Below, piece by piece: positions 22,499 through 35,559 of a stretch of 64,000 nt of DNA (position 1 is its first letter; every line of letters starts with the position of its first letter). Source of the stretch: Umbilicaria muhlenbergii. Its lineage: Eukaryota; Ascomycota; Lecanoromycetes; Umbilicariales; Umbilicariaceae. Position numbers and translations under genes: made by a program. The DNA is taken from positions 1,022,364 through 1,086,363 of the forward strand of contig KK106984.1 in assembly GCA_000611775.1 (NCBI GenBank), in the 5' to 3' direction. The notes beneath the pieces were generated by a model. That model searched no databases and had not been told where the DNA came from. It saw only the letters and a list, made by a program, of their open reading frames with translations.

Positions 22499-24763
22499 GA
22501 TGACCGTGCTGGTTAAAGATGCTGTCTTTGGAGGTGTTGAAGAGTATGTTGTAAGTGTTTCAAGGGAGTGGTGCAAGCGAATGTTGATAAGGAAATGCGG
22601 GAGCTACCCGGCGAGGAAACGAGCGTCAGAGAACAGAGAAGAGTGAATGATAATGATGAAATTAAAGATGATCAAGGAGTGAATTGGAGGGGGGCGAAAG
22701 TTAGGTCATATCACATGGAACGCGACACAAGGTGTAGCCTTGTCGGCCAAACTACCCGACCGGCAATGCCCTCGTCCCTTCTGTCCCTGAAATCCGAATG
22801 GTTATAATGATACGGAAGTATGTAGCAATTCATCCAATCCTGGCTTCTCGGAACGTGAGCTCTAAAAGTAGAGCGAGCAGCAACGTGCGCGTGTTACATA
22901 TGCACTCTTTCGACTCTGGCACACGTCTGGGTAAGGTAAGCGCTGCAGAGCCAACAACAGCCGCGTCGGCCACGGTCTGATCTGGAACTGATATGTAAGG
23001 TGGGGAAGCTTCTCACCGAGGTAAGTACTCTCTACTCATTGCTTGGATATGACAGCTGGAAATGGGAAGATCGTCGGCAGCGCGGAAACTGAGACCGTGG
23101 GATGGCTGCACACGCCGCGGGTACTCCTTGCTTGTGCGGCATGCTTGTGATCTGATGTGGCTATCCATCACCATCGGCCCGTAGCATGTTTGTGCAGCGC
23201 AAGAGCTGCTCCATCAGTATCACTCATCAGGTCATGAATCACCAAAGAAAAGAAGCTAAGGCAGGTGGTACGTAGTCTCGTAGCGAAGCTGTCAGTGTTG
23301 GCCATTGTTCGCGTTTGCTGCAATAATAATGCATCTCCCGGTTTGAGGATGCATCTCATGCACACCACAGTGTGCTGCATGGATGCTGCATGTTGGGAAC
23401 GCTGGATTGGATATCGTTTAACGTTGGGAGAATTGTAAACGGGTCGTATTCTCTCCCTTGCAGCTCAGCTAAGTCTTCCGAGGGACTATTACTTGCAGAG
23501 GTCCCTTTGAGCCCCTTTGCCTCGCCAAGGTTATATTGAAGCGCTCGTATACAACATCAGTGCAGGTCGTGTATCTTGCATCCTCTTCGCTAAGTGTCTC
23601 GACAATCGCTTGTAAGGGATCCCGCAGGGTAGATAATCTGCGGGCGAGGAGATTTGTGCAGGAAGGAGAATTGTCAACGATTCAGTGAAAGTGGTTGGAT
23701 CGCTAAGGTGTCGTGGATGTGAACCCCTACCAGCAAGTCTGGCTCCTCAGGCGAACCAGAGCAGAGAAATCCGCGGGACTCTCAGCGAAACAAGAATGAA
23801 CAGCACATTGTCGTTCAGTAGAAGCAAAAGTGTAGCGCTAGAGCTCAATGACGTGCGACTTCTCAGCGCTCGACCTGCCGAGAGGAAAGCGATTATTATC
23901 GCGAGAATATCCCAATGCTATAATAGACTCCCAATACTTGGCTACATGATTTACTCCGGAGTACACAGCATAAAGTTTGCACAGCCTTAAACGGCCCTGC
24001 TGGGCCCTGTTAGTATCGGGGCTTCTGGCATCTTGCTGTTTCCCTTCCACGTTTTTGACGCTTTCTTGGAGGCACATGATGCCAACGTGGTCGTTGCTTA
24101 AGCGCATGAGTGCAAGGGAAGTCTCGGATGGATTACATGATGTGCATCGTGCAAGTAGCGAATTGTACGCTACCTTATGTTGACGGAACTGAAGAGGAGT
24201 TCTTGGCCAGGGAACCCTTGTTGGAGATCCATCCGAGCCGACAAGACAACACTCAGAGTACGGAATGCGCCTGTGAGGGCCTGCCTACGTCATCAACGCT
24301 GGTTTAACCCCATTTTCCCATGCAGGCCTCGGGGGTCGTTGCCACCTTTGAGAATGAAACCACCCTAGGAGCAGATTGGAAGCAAATTGATTTTAGGCAG
24401 TGAGACTTCATTCATGGCGATTCCTGATGAAGCTGTGACCTAAGACAAAGGTTTCTCTATGACTGAGAAAGAGGGAGCAGGGCTTCAACATTCCACTAAT
24501 ACAAAGTAGATAACAATGAACACCAAATTGCCTTTTTTTGATTCTGATAAGGTCATCGTGATTCAAACCCAAATGCAAGGTGTACAACAAGTCCTTATTT
24601 TCTGATTTCTCATAACAAACGACCTAAGGACTGCTCTCGAAAGTACGAGCTCAATAATGAATGCTGCGGGGAGCGCATGACGTTTATCATTAAGTTCAGA
24701 GAACAGGGATTCCCTGTCAACTTCAACACCTTTCTCAAGTCATCAACCCCGCCACCACCTTCA
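22499..24763. other. Intergenic, 2.27 kb without a recognised gene
   Basis: Only short open frames, none with recognisable domains, codon pattern or family motifs. Base composition is like the genic side of the window, not like the AT-rich repeat block. It separates the housekeeping genes from the polyketide cluster and holds the PKS 3' end. A small RNA or poorly conserved gene cannot be excluded. Confidence 0.45.
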
Positions 24764-27700
24764 TCACGGCGCCTTCATAAGCAAATAGGTATCACCGTCT
24801 TCCTTGACCCCCACCTGACTCTTCTGGCGCAATCCTTCGACAGCGATCTTCCCCAGCTGCGCAATCGATCCAGCATTTAGAATCTCCAGTACGCTAATCT
24901 CAAGCCCGAGACTCTGGCGCCACCAATTTCGTATCTCAATCGCGACCAACGAGTCCAGCCCGAGAGCCGACAACGACAGCGTGATATCAATGTCTTCTTC
25001 CTCTTGGAGCATGAAACCATACAGGCGGACGCCAATTTCGTGTGTGAGGAAGTCTAGAATCGGCTGTGCATTGAGCAGGGAAGGCTCAGCTGCAATTTCG
25101 GCCAGGACCTTTTTCAATCCTTCATTTGCTGCACCGCCAGCGGAGGTCGTGGTAGTCTCCGTATTGCGGTAGAGGCTCATACGGATATCTCTCTTCCAGA
25201 TTGCTCGATTGTTGGGATCTGAAAGACTCCTGGTGGAGCGAAGACCGATGGTCAACTGGGCAGGATTTGTATAGCCTGTCGCTGATGGCGCTGGAGCCGT
25301 GCATTGGGACATGACCAGCTGGAGCGCATGCAGCAGGTCTTTTTCGCGAAGGGTGTAGGTGCTTGAAGCCTTGAACTGCTCCAGAACTCCTGGATTTTGA
25401 CTCACATACCCGACGTCTTCCATAACGCCGACGTCTAAAACGGATGCCGGCTGGCCGAGGTTATGACGGTACTGAACAAAGCTGTCGAAGAATGCATTGG
25501 CTGCTGCGTAGTTGGCTTGGCCCCACTGGCCCACGATGCCGGAGATGGAGCTGAAGAGGACGAAGAAGTCAAGCTTCTCACCCTTGAGGGCTTCGTGAAG
25601 GTTCCAAGCGCCGTTGACCTTGGGTGAAATGGCAGCTTGCCAATCATTGTGGGTGAATTGCAGCAATGCTCGATCCTATGATGATTAGCAGCGCTAAGCA
25701 TGAGACCTTGGAGATCTTACACGTAGGACCATTGACAGATGCAGAACGCCTGCAATGGGTCTTGTGGCATTTCGGACCATATCATCCACGTCAGTCGAGC
25801 TGGTCACATCCCCAGCCATGGCTTGGACGGCGCACCCTTGAACTTCGAGCTCGTGGAAGAAGGCCTGATCTTCAGCTGATTTTCCGGCCGATCGTGACAT
25901 GAAAATGAGGTTTCGTGCCCCCTGCTCGACCATCCACGTTGCAATAGCACGACCCAGTCCCCCAAGTCCACCAACAAGAAGATATGATGCCTCTGGCCGC
26001 AGCACAAGCTCCTGCTCAACAGCTGTAACCTCAAGCCACTCAGAATTTTCAGGCATTGTGACCACGATCTTGCCAATATGCTGGCCTTTCTGCATATATC
26101 TGAAAGCATCTAGGATGTGCATAGCCACAAAAGCCTTGATGGGTCTGATTGGTGCTATGGCGCCCTGTCGATAGAATTCCATAGTTCGTTCAAGAAGACT
26201 ATCAAACATCAGTCCAGCTATATCGTACTCGCGGAGATTTCACTTGAACTTACTCCCGGAACACTTCTGGTTTCTCCACACCCAGCTGCGCCATGTCTAT
26301 CCCGCAGAATGTGCGGTTGGCCTCAAATATGTCCATGGCCAACATGCCGCGTCCAACAAAGTCTCGTTTCCCGATCTCAAGCATCTTACCAAATTCCGCT
26401 ACACATTGCCAAGAACAGTGGAGAAGCTCACCAGATAAGGAGTTCAGCACTGCATCTACTCCTCGTCCATTTGTTTCCCGCATGAGATCTGGCAGGAAAG
26501 AAGAGTCCCGAGAATTGAGGATGTGACTCCGTGGAATTAAAAATGTCTCCATGAGATAGTGGACCTTCTCTTCATTACCCACTGTTGCGAAGATCTGATG
26601 TCTGTTAGCTTCAGGCTCACACAATGATGAAGAATCACGTACCTGAGCACCTATCATCTTGCATATCTGAATGGCAGCTATACCAACGCCACCACAAGCT
26701 GAATGGATCAACACAGTCTGGGCGGGTGTTAGCTGCATGTACAAATAGGGACAGTGGCAGCTATACCTGGCCTTTTTCCAACCTCCCAACGTTCATCAAC
26801 GCGTGGATAACGGTGCTGTACACACAAGGCATTGTGGCACCATCCTCGAAACTAAGATCATCTGGCATCTTCACGCACATATTTACGGTAGTAACAATGC
26901 TAGTGGAGAAGAAACCATGCTCAAAAGTGAGGACTCTGTCACCTATCTTCAGGTCTTTCACGTCAGGTCCGATTTGGCGGATGACACCTGAGCCTTCCAA
27001 CCCAAGACCTGGCTTTGTCCCTTTAACCACTCCCATGGAGACCAGGACATCCTACACATCTATTAGCTGAAGACCTTTATATGTTTGTGCCAACTGACCT
27101 TGAAGTTCATGCCCACTGCTCGAGGCTCAACCTCGACCTGATCATGAGTCAGGATGATAGGTCGACCTTGCACCCAGCGCAGAGACTGAAGCAGACCGAA
27201 CTTTCCTATCTCCAATTTCCTAGGACACTCATCCTCGGACTTGGCGGAGAGTCTCTCTAAGGTATTGATCCAATGGTACCGCGGAATCTCAATACATTCA
27301 TTGGACAAAGCATATTCCCAATCTGGGTCCAATTCCGGGCCCCTGACGCGTCGCTGGAACTTCTCAAATAGGATGGCAAGCGCTTCAAAGGCCCCATTGT
27401 TGAGGTCATCAATTTCGAACGTAGCAAAATCGATGGATAATTCTGAGCGGACTGTCCGAGCCACTCCAAGGACTTGGCCGTAACGAGGATCCTGGCAGCC
27501 AACTTGAGCAGACCTCGTTACCCAAAGAATTCCAGCCGATTTGACGTTTCCAAGGAAATGTTGGAAGTCGGCTAGATTTGTCGCAGAGATATTATCAAAG
27601 AACGGCGTTGTCAAATCCAGAAGCGAGATGATATCTTCACTCATGGGGGGGATTTGCTTGAGGGTGCAATACTCAACCTGGAAGCCTTTCCTGGTGAAAC

Positions 27701-30700
27701 ATGCCTCTATCTGGTGCGTGAGGGGCCCAGCATTTGGGTCACATAATAGAGAAACCTTCCTAGGATGGAAAGCGGTTTCTGCAGCAGTGGACACAATGCT
27801 GATGTTGATCTGATACGGTGACTCGTCATCATAGGTTACCGCATCTGTTCCAGAGAATCCAGCGTCTCGGAGCTCCTTGTCCCACCTCTCAGCAGAGATA
27901 TAGGGCTCGTTGGGTCGACCATCAGCCTCTCCCTCCCACCACCCAGGCAAGAGACCCATAATGTAGTTATATTTTCTCCATATGGGAGTGAGCTCCTGGA
28001 GGAAGAGTCGACCGCGAGGATGAAGTAGCTTATGCACATTACGGAGTGTTTCCCCGATTTTCGGCGTTGCATGAAGCACATTAGATGCCAGAATGAGATC
28101 ATAGGAGTTCGCTTCAAAACCCTGGCTGATGGGATCTTTGCTGATATCCAGGACAGCGTAATGGATATCCTGATAATCCTTGAATCTTTCCTTTGCAGCC
28201 GCAAAAAAACCAACAGAGATGTCAGTATAGTGGTACTCCGCATACATTCGGTCGCCAAATTTTGATGTGAGATCAGCCAACACGCCGGCTGTTGTTCCAC
28301 CAGTACCTGCGCCAATTTCAAGGACTCTGAGATTGGGCTTTGCGTGACCGATGAGGGAGAAGAAATCGCGGCAATCCCACATGTCTTGATAGAAATCATA
28401 GATGCTTTTCAGTCCGTCTTCTCGGAGCAACACCTCGATAGGCTCGCACTCTCCTTTAAACACAATTTGGCTATACTCAACGATTCTTAAGACAACCTTA
28501 CCGACTCCGGCGCCTGTGGTCTGTTTCACCTCCTTGTTGGCTGCGTTGATGAACTGAAGTCGCTGTTCTTGAGTGAGACTAGCAAAATGCTGCGCTTCTT
28601 CAACAAGGTCATACTCCCCGTTTTGTGCCCGGTCCGCTTGAAGATCTAGCCACGAGCGATACTTCTTGAGATGCTCGACATCGGTATGAATGGAAGAAAC
28701 CAGATGGCGGGTCTCAAGCATACATAAGAGAGTAAGTCTCTCAAGTATGAGAGCGCTTTCCCGTACGTTCATGCGGGGACGTATCAAGCTTGCTGGGTCA
28801 ACGAAATCAATATCCGCCTTCCAATCAAGTTGTGCGGCAGCCACGCGATCTGTCTCCTCCACTATATCTTGACCTTCTAGCGCCGAAAACTCCCCGCCTT
28901 TCAGTTGGAGGATGACGTCGCCATCTGATGTTGCGACAGCATCGGCGCTGATTGTACCCTTGTTACTAGAGGATGCATGAACACTTACCCGCATTTCAGG
29001 ATTTCCTTGGCGGATGTAGAGCTCCTCAATGTTGGTGGGTACGCAGAGCTTGGTCAAGCGGCGGGCGCTGCCTTCCGACACGCCGACAGTGAAAAGCTGC
29101 AGGATAATGTCTATGGTTGTGGGATGAAGCTGATAAGTAGATTCGGAAGAACGGTAGCGATCTATCACGCTTGCGACGGCATTACCTTGGTCAGGGCCGA
29201 GGCCGGCAGATACAGAGACGTCGGCTAATCCCTGGAAACTCGGGCCATAGTTCAGTCCGACTTTCTTCATCGTCAAATACCAGGCTGAGGCTGAGACGTT
29301 CCTGGGAAGTTTCTGCATCTCTTGTGACTGGGGTGCCTGGGGTGACTGCCGTCCTTGCCCTGACCCCGCTCTTACTTGACCTACGCAATGTTTGGTCCAT
29401 GATGTCCCGTTATAGGAGGCGATTGAGAAGTCGAACCAGACTGAGTCCAAAGTAGTCGTCAGACGGACTGGGTGGAGACTCACGATCATCTCAGCTGAGC
29501 TTGATTCGTGCATCACTAACGCTGTCTTGATGACAAGGTGCTGAAGCGTATAGTCTGCAGCGCTCGAGATCTGCCTGATCGCTTCTCCAACCATGGCGAT
29601 GTATCCTGCAGCGGGAAATATAATATCGTTAATGATCTTATGGTCTCGAAGCCAAGGCACATCTTCTAACTTAAGCATGTTCCTCCAAGTCGGCTCTAGC
29701 TCGTTACCTTCCAAGATACGACTCCCAAGCAGCTCGTGATGGGGAAATTTCCTCAACCTCCACTCCCGGGTGATACGGCTTTCGCTCCAGTACTCAGCAT
29801 CATGCCGCCAAGCATAATTGGGCAGGTCTGTCAATACCGCCTTTCCAGGCGTGATTTCCTTGAAGTCAATGGGAACTGCTTGCATATGCAACAGTCCCGT
29901 CATGGTCAGCAGGCTTGCGGTGGCATCTTTACCTCTGATGAGTGTAGCGACATAAGAGGGAGTTGACTTCGGGTGGGCATCTTTGAAGATCTGTCGTAGA
30001 GGACCCGCAAGGGCTGAATGAGGTCCAATCTCAAGAAACAGGTTCTCCTGCAATCCCTCACTTAGGATCGCCCTGGTTGTGGAGTAAAATAAAACCGGTG
30101 ATTCGAGATTTCTTCGCCAGTAAGATGGACCGAGCGTGTGCGGTTCAATAACAGGCTTCCCTGTTACACTCGAGAAGAATGGCACGCTTGGCCGGTTGCT
30201 TGATACGTGGTTCTCGATCAGAGTTTGGTATGCAATGCCCACATCTTCCATATGATCTGGGGATTGTCAGCACGATGATTGTTGCTGGGGTGGCCTTTAG
30301 CACCTACGGGAGTGATACGCCATCTCAACATTGAGATGACGGACGAATATATGTGGCTGCTCCAACTTTATCCTCTCGACGATCCCGTTGAGCTGTTTCT
30401 GGTCGCCAGACAAAGTCACACTGCTAGGACTGTTCTCACACGCAATAACAACGCCCTTGACAAGATAAGGCATCACGTCTTTTCGGCCCATTCCGACAGC
30501 CGCCATCCCACCGGGACGGGCCTGCTGCTTTGTTGCCAGGCCACGGTAGTAGGCAATCGTAATAGCTGCCTCAGCGGTTATTGCGTTCGCGGCATAGGCA
30601 GCCGCGATTTCACCACTGGAATGCCCAATAACAGCTGCAGGGAAGATGCCCCATGTGGTCAGAAGGTTCACAAGGGCTATTTGAATTGCGGTACAGAGTG

Positions 30701-32746
30701 GCTGGGAGAACTCCGCCTTATTGAGTTGACTTCTCTTCTCCGACTTCAATAGCTCGTCTGCCATACAGTATTAGCAAAATTGGACGAACTACTGTTGCAT
30801 GCGGGAGTTACCTTCTATCGTCCAAGAAGGTGGATGGGGCAGGCTCACTAGAACACTGTCCATAGCCTGGAGGTCCTTTCGGAATTGAGGGTAATCTTCC
30901 AGCAGTTCTTTGCCCATACCGGCCCATTGTGCGCCTTGCCCGGTAAAAACGAAGTTGATCTGCGGGGTGGACTTCACCTTAGCAAATGGCGAGATTTCCA
31001 GTTGCTCCTTCCCGCTTGTTACGCAGAAGGAACGATGCACGAAATGTTCTCTTCTAACTCCAAGAGTGTGAGCAAGGTCGGCCAGGGCGTATTTATTTTC
31101 AGCGATATAATCTTGGTATCCCATAACACTTCTGCGGAGGGAGTCTGGGTGATTTGCGGAGAAGACAAGGAGGTGAGGGCGTGGGCGTGCAGACTTGTTC
31201 TCCTCAAAAGCGGGTTCGATGCCGAAGGAAGCGGCGGAATCAACGACAACGTGAGCGTTGGTACCGCCTATACCGAAAGAGTTCACACTGGCTCTCTCGT
31301 GGCGGTGTTGCGGCCAGGGAGTGGGCTCGAGCGGCACTTGGAGCCGTGCCCGCTCGAAAGGTATCTTTGGGTTGGGCTCTGAAAAGTTGATTTGGGGCGG
31401 AATGGTTTTGTGCTCCAGCGCCAACACCGCTTTGATAAGACTGGTGTTGCCAGAAGCACCTTCAGAGTGGCCAACATTTGGCTTGACTGATCCGATAAAC
31501 ACACCTTGGCTTCCAAAAACCCTAGCGACGGCTGTGGCTTCCAACGGATCGCCAATAGCAGTCCCTGTACCATGGCACTCGACGAACGCCGTCTGTGAGA
31601 GATCATGCAGTTGTGCAACTTCATAAGCTCTCCGCATCATTTCCACGTGACTATCAGAGCTCGGACACGCCATGCCAGGCGTTTTACCATCACAGTTGGT
31701 GGCTGTAGCCCGAATGACGGCTCGAATGGGATCTTGGTCTCTTAGAGCATCACTCAAAGGCTTAATATAGATGGCATTGATGGCCTCACCCCGAGCGTAG
31801 CCATCTGCATTAGCGTCGAAGGTCTTGCAAGACCCTGTTGGTGACAGAACACCCTGCTCTGTCATGGCAATAGTCATGGTGGGAGTGATGATCAGATTGG
31901 TGCCGGCGATGACAGCAGATTTGCAGTCTCCGTTGTAGATGGCTTTGCACGCCTCGTGCAGCCCTACTAGGGTGGAAGAGCATCCTGTCCGAATAGTCAT
32001 ACTGTTGCCGGTGGTTAGCTTGTTTCAAGTTATTGGCAAGCCATGATGCACCTTGGACCTCCCAAATTATATTCATACGACACTCGATTCGCAAGCGCGA
32101 AGTCGCCGGAGCCGGTGATGCGATACATGCCCAAGTTCTGTGTATCTTTCGCTGACAGATCGAGCCAATCCTCTCCAAAAACGCCAACATAACACCCTAT
32201 GTTCTGGCCTCGCCAGCCAGTCTGGCCGCCGCTTTCCATACACTCCCAGACCACTTCCAGAAGCATCCGCTGTTGAGGATCGAGTTTCTCGACTTCTGAC
32301 TTATTCATGGAAAAGAAAGAGGCGTCAAGATGCTGCAGGCCCGCGCCTTGAAGGAAGTAGCCATGTTGGGCTTTTACTGATCCGGGCTTGCCGGAGGGGC
32401 TATAAAATGCTTCGATGTTGTACCGGTCGCCAGGTATGAGACACCGACCGTCTTTCTTGTTGACGAGAAGGTCCCAAAAGGCGGAGGAGGAGTTGACGCC
32501 GCCGGGAAGGCGCATACTCATGCCGACGATGGCTATGGGCGGGGGAGCTGTATCGTTGCTCTCATTCATATCTTCGTGGACGCCGTTGGTTCCTTTTGAT
32601 CCGTTTGATGTGTGGTATCCATTGGCTCCGTTCACTCCATTCGTTCCATTACTGTTGTGGTGGTCATTGAGACCGTCGAGCATGGGCCCGACAGTCCTGT
32701 CGTCAACAAGCTCATTAATCCCGTTCCCTGCCATTGGCTCTCTCAT
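24764..32746 (-). CDS. Highly reducing polyketide synthase, KS-AT-DH-MT-ER-KR-ACP
   Basis: Nine exons: 32746-32052, 32001-30812, 30757-30308, 30256-27099, 27051-26767, 26717-26643, 26594-26254, 26198-25721 and 25675-24764; 2527 aa with unbroken frame. After an Asn/Gly-rich leader come KS (active Cys239 in RTGCSS, His375 in ECHGTGT, His410 in KPNVGHSEG), AT (GQGAQW; Ser675 in GHSSGE) and DH (His974; the HxxxGxxxxP motif has Asn for Gly). MT follows (SAM loop [11 protein letters not shown] near 1414), ER (from ~1832; [12 protein letters not shown]), KR ([10 protein letters not shown] near 2139; Ser2266/Tyr2280) and ACP (Ser2466 in LGLDSL). There is no thioesterase, so release needs a partner. 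Every catalytic residue I could place is present; the product cannot be predicted. Divergent from the P450. Confidence 0.95.
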
Positions 32747-33878
32747 ACTGCCCCCGGCAAGGACTTCTCTCTGTTATAGCAGGAAAACAAAGATGAAGCG
32801 TGGACAAGACAAACTGTATGAGATATCTCTAAAACTGTTTCAATGATTATGAACAGAACTTATTCTGTCTCACCTTCACTCTTCAGTATTGACGGTATCC
32901 TTATTATTTCATCAACACTCCCTTCTTCAGATTGCTTCTTTTGCTAACTGACGGTGTATTAAAATCTAGAACATTAACAAGTGCCTGTTCGCGGACACGT
33001 CTGATCACATGGCGTACACTATCTTTCTACTGCATCCATGACATGCTCAGGATTGGGGTCACAGCGCATGGCACGCCGCTCTCGGGATACACTGATGATT
33101 GAGAGGTGTGACAAGCAACTGATTGGACGCAAGTTTTCTGCTCCACGGAAAGGCGTCTGAAACAGTTTATGTGACAGTAATATAGCGTCAGCCTCAAGTC
33201 ATCTGAATGCTTTATTACCGCACCAATATCAGGTTCATCGCAGCGGCAAGGCTCACACCAACTCATTGATGGCTTGAAGGATTATTGTCTGCAAGGATAA
33301 TTCTATTTAGCGATGTAACTGAAGGATGAAAATCGCTGTATGATGCATGGGAGCTGTTTGAATTCTTTCTCTGCCGCAATTGATCTTGTCTGGGGTTGTG
33401 GTTGCCTTGAAGCCTTACGTTGTATTGCATTGTTGCTAATTGAACCAGACCGCGTGCGGAATGACTAGCTGACAGCTTTCTGAATACACAAGTAAGTTGA
33501 ACCGAAGAACAGTGATCAGCTTGACAGAGCATTTTATGTCCTCAGCTTTCTGGTACTTGAATTGGCTCTTTTAAACGAGAGGTTCAAATGCATGTGTTTC
33601 TCAGATTCCACCTCCCTGCATTATCGGCACTGGGGCCAGGGTGAAAATTGGGCTTAGCTTACAGCTACTGCTGTGCTAGGCTCCCGCGGCGCTATTAGAA
33701 GTCAGTGTTACTTCAGTCCCCATTTCAAGACTCTGTGCCTGTGTTCACAGTCTTCGTTCCAGTCTCTTGTTACCAGCCGAACCTTGAACATATACAGATA
33801 ACATATCTTAGGATCACATCTGTTGAGCTACTGAGAGAGTCCGGACACCGTGAAATCAACTCCTCAAGCTTTCTCAAA
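32747..33878. promoter_or_regulatory. Divergent promoter PKS / P450
   Basis: 1.13 kb between the outward-facing PKS and P450 starts, likely a shared control region for co-expression. I see no certain binding site and no gene. In-frame ATGs upstream of the P450 start lack the membrane anchor context and were not used. Confidence 0.5.
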
Positions 33879-35559
33879 ATGGATGTATTACACAACCTTC
33901 GACTACATACCCTCATTACTCGCCTTTCCCCCTTAAGCGGTATTCTGTTCGGTCTAATTTTCACCATCCTAAGCATTCATCTGTTCATTACCTGGCACTC
34001 CGCACGTCAACGACTTCGGAAACATGGCGAAAAAGCTCCTGCCGCGCCCTCGTGGGCTCCCCTTGGCATCGACCTCCTCGCAACAGCGGTCCGGCGACTC
34101 GTCTCCAACGACTTCTTCGCCTGGTCCCGGGAGCTCCTCTCCGTTCCTGGGCGAACCGTATCCCTAAACATGATTGGCGAAGAACTACTGATGACCGACG
34201 CACCAGAAAACATCAAAGCTATCCTCTCCACTCGCTTTTCGGACTGGGCAAAAGGTGAGGCATTCCACACAATATGGAAAGACTTGATGTTCGACTCAAT
34301 ATTCGCGAGCGACGGTGCGTCATGGCACGCAAACAAGGACATGTTGCGGAATTTCACGTCCAAAATCCGGACAACGGACTACGACGTGACAGAAAAACAC
34401 ATCTCGCAGCTGATTCGAAACCTAGGTGACGGAGAGTCGTATGAATGTTTCGACCAGGTCGACCGGTTCAATTCAGATGTCGTAACCGACGTTTTCTTCG
34501 GCGAGAGCGCAGGAACATTGACGTCCAAGAAGCAGCCGTTGCGGGAGGCGGTGGAGGAGATGTACCTGTGGAACACGAAAAAGGTGCTGGTTGGGAAATT
34601 CGGGGCCTTGCTCCCGGGCAACGCGAAAGCCAGCGGCGTGCTGCATAGCTATCTCGATCGGGTCATTGACAAGGCCATGGCAATCAATGAAGAAAGCGAC
34701 CTTAACGAGAAAAGTCGACGTGAGTGCAGCATGCTCGGTTCTCTTCTCCGGCAAGGCCTCAGCCGCAAACTCATCAAAGACGCCATGATGGCGATCCTGC
34801 TCGGCGGCAAAGACCCTGGGTCCATCACGCTGGTGTGGGCGATTTATGAGCTGGCACGGCATCCGGAGATATTGGTCGAGCTGCGCAAGGAGATTGCTCG
34901 CACCGTGGGCTTTGCAGCGCTCCCAACATCGGGCCAGTTGAAGCAGATGCCACTGCTACAGAACATCATCAAGGAGACACTAAGGCTGCATCTGCCGCTG
35001 GGCTATAATGTCAGAGTGGCGGTGAAGGATACATGTTTACCGACAGGTGGGGGTCTGGATGGGACTAAGCCGGTCGGGGTGTTGAAGGGGACGCACGTCG
35101 GTATGTCCCGCTTGCTCAGCCTCGCTCTTCAATGCCTGTTCCCCACTCTGATTCAAACTGAGACTAACTTTAATAGTAATGTCTTACATTGGCGTCCATC
35201 GTCTGCATTACAGCCCCACCTCCTCCTCCCTCCCCTCGTTCGACACCTTTGCCCCAACCCGCTGGGAGTCCTGGTCTCCTGAGCTCTGGACTTTCCTACC
35301 ATTCAACCACGGCCCCCGGCTCTGCCTGGGGAGAAACTTCGCCATGATGCAGATGGAGTATTTCCTGTGTCGGATGTTTCAAGCGTTTGAAAGCGTGCAG
35401 TTGATGGATGAGGAGATGGATGGGAAGGGGCTGTATGAGATGGTGAAGGCGATTGATGGGAGGGAGGGGAGGGGCGAGATGAAGATTAAGATTGCGTTGA
35501 ACACAAAGCCGGCGGGAGCGGTTATGGTTAAGTTCCTGAAGGCGGAGAGGGAGCAGTAG
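33879..35559 (+). CDS. Cytochrome P450, CYP52/CYP539-like
   Basis: Exons 33879-35100 and 35177-35559; 534 aa. N-terminal membrane anchor near residues 21-40 (LSGILFGLIFTILSIHLFIT), then a proline-containing hinge. The K-helix ETLR is at 366-369, an aromatic TFAPTRWES segment stands for PERF, and the heme loop FNHGPRLCLG is at 450-459 with the ligand Cys457. The start was set at 33879 because it directly precedes the anchor and has a good context (caaaatgg). The oxygen-binding I-helix motif is unusual: GGKDPGS (309-315) where AGRDTT is usual, so the acid-alcohol pair lacks its Thr. ER-bound monooxygenase, by position likely tailoring the PKS product. The sequence type resembles alkane/fatty-acid hydroxylase families. 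Confidence 0.92.

Noticed and set aside
22577-24763. A hidden cluster gene, for example a transcription factor, between the unknown membrane protein and the PKS
   Set aside because: No zinc-cluster cysteine pattern or other domain in any frame; only short frames.
33705-33878. Longer N-terminus of the P450
   Set aside because: The added 58 residues lack signal or anchor character; the membrane anchor follows the Met at 33879.
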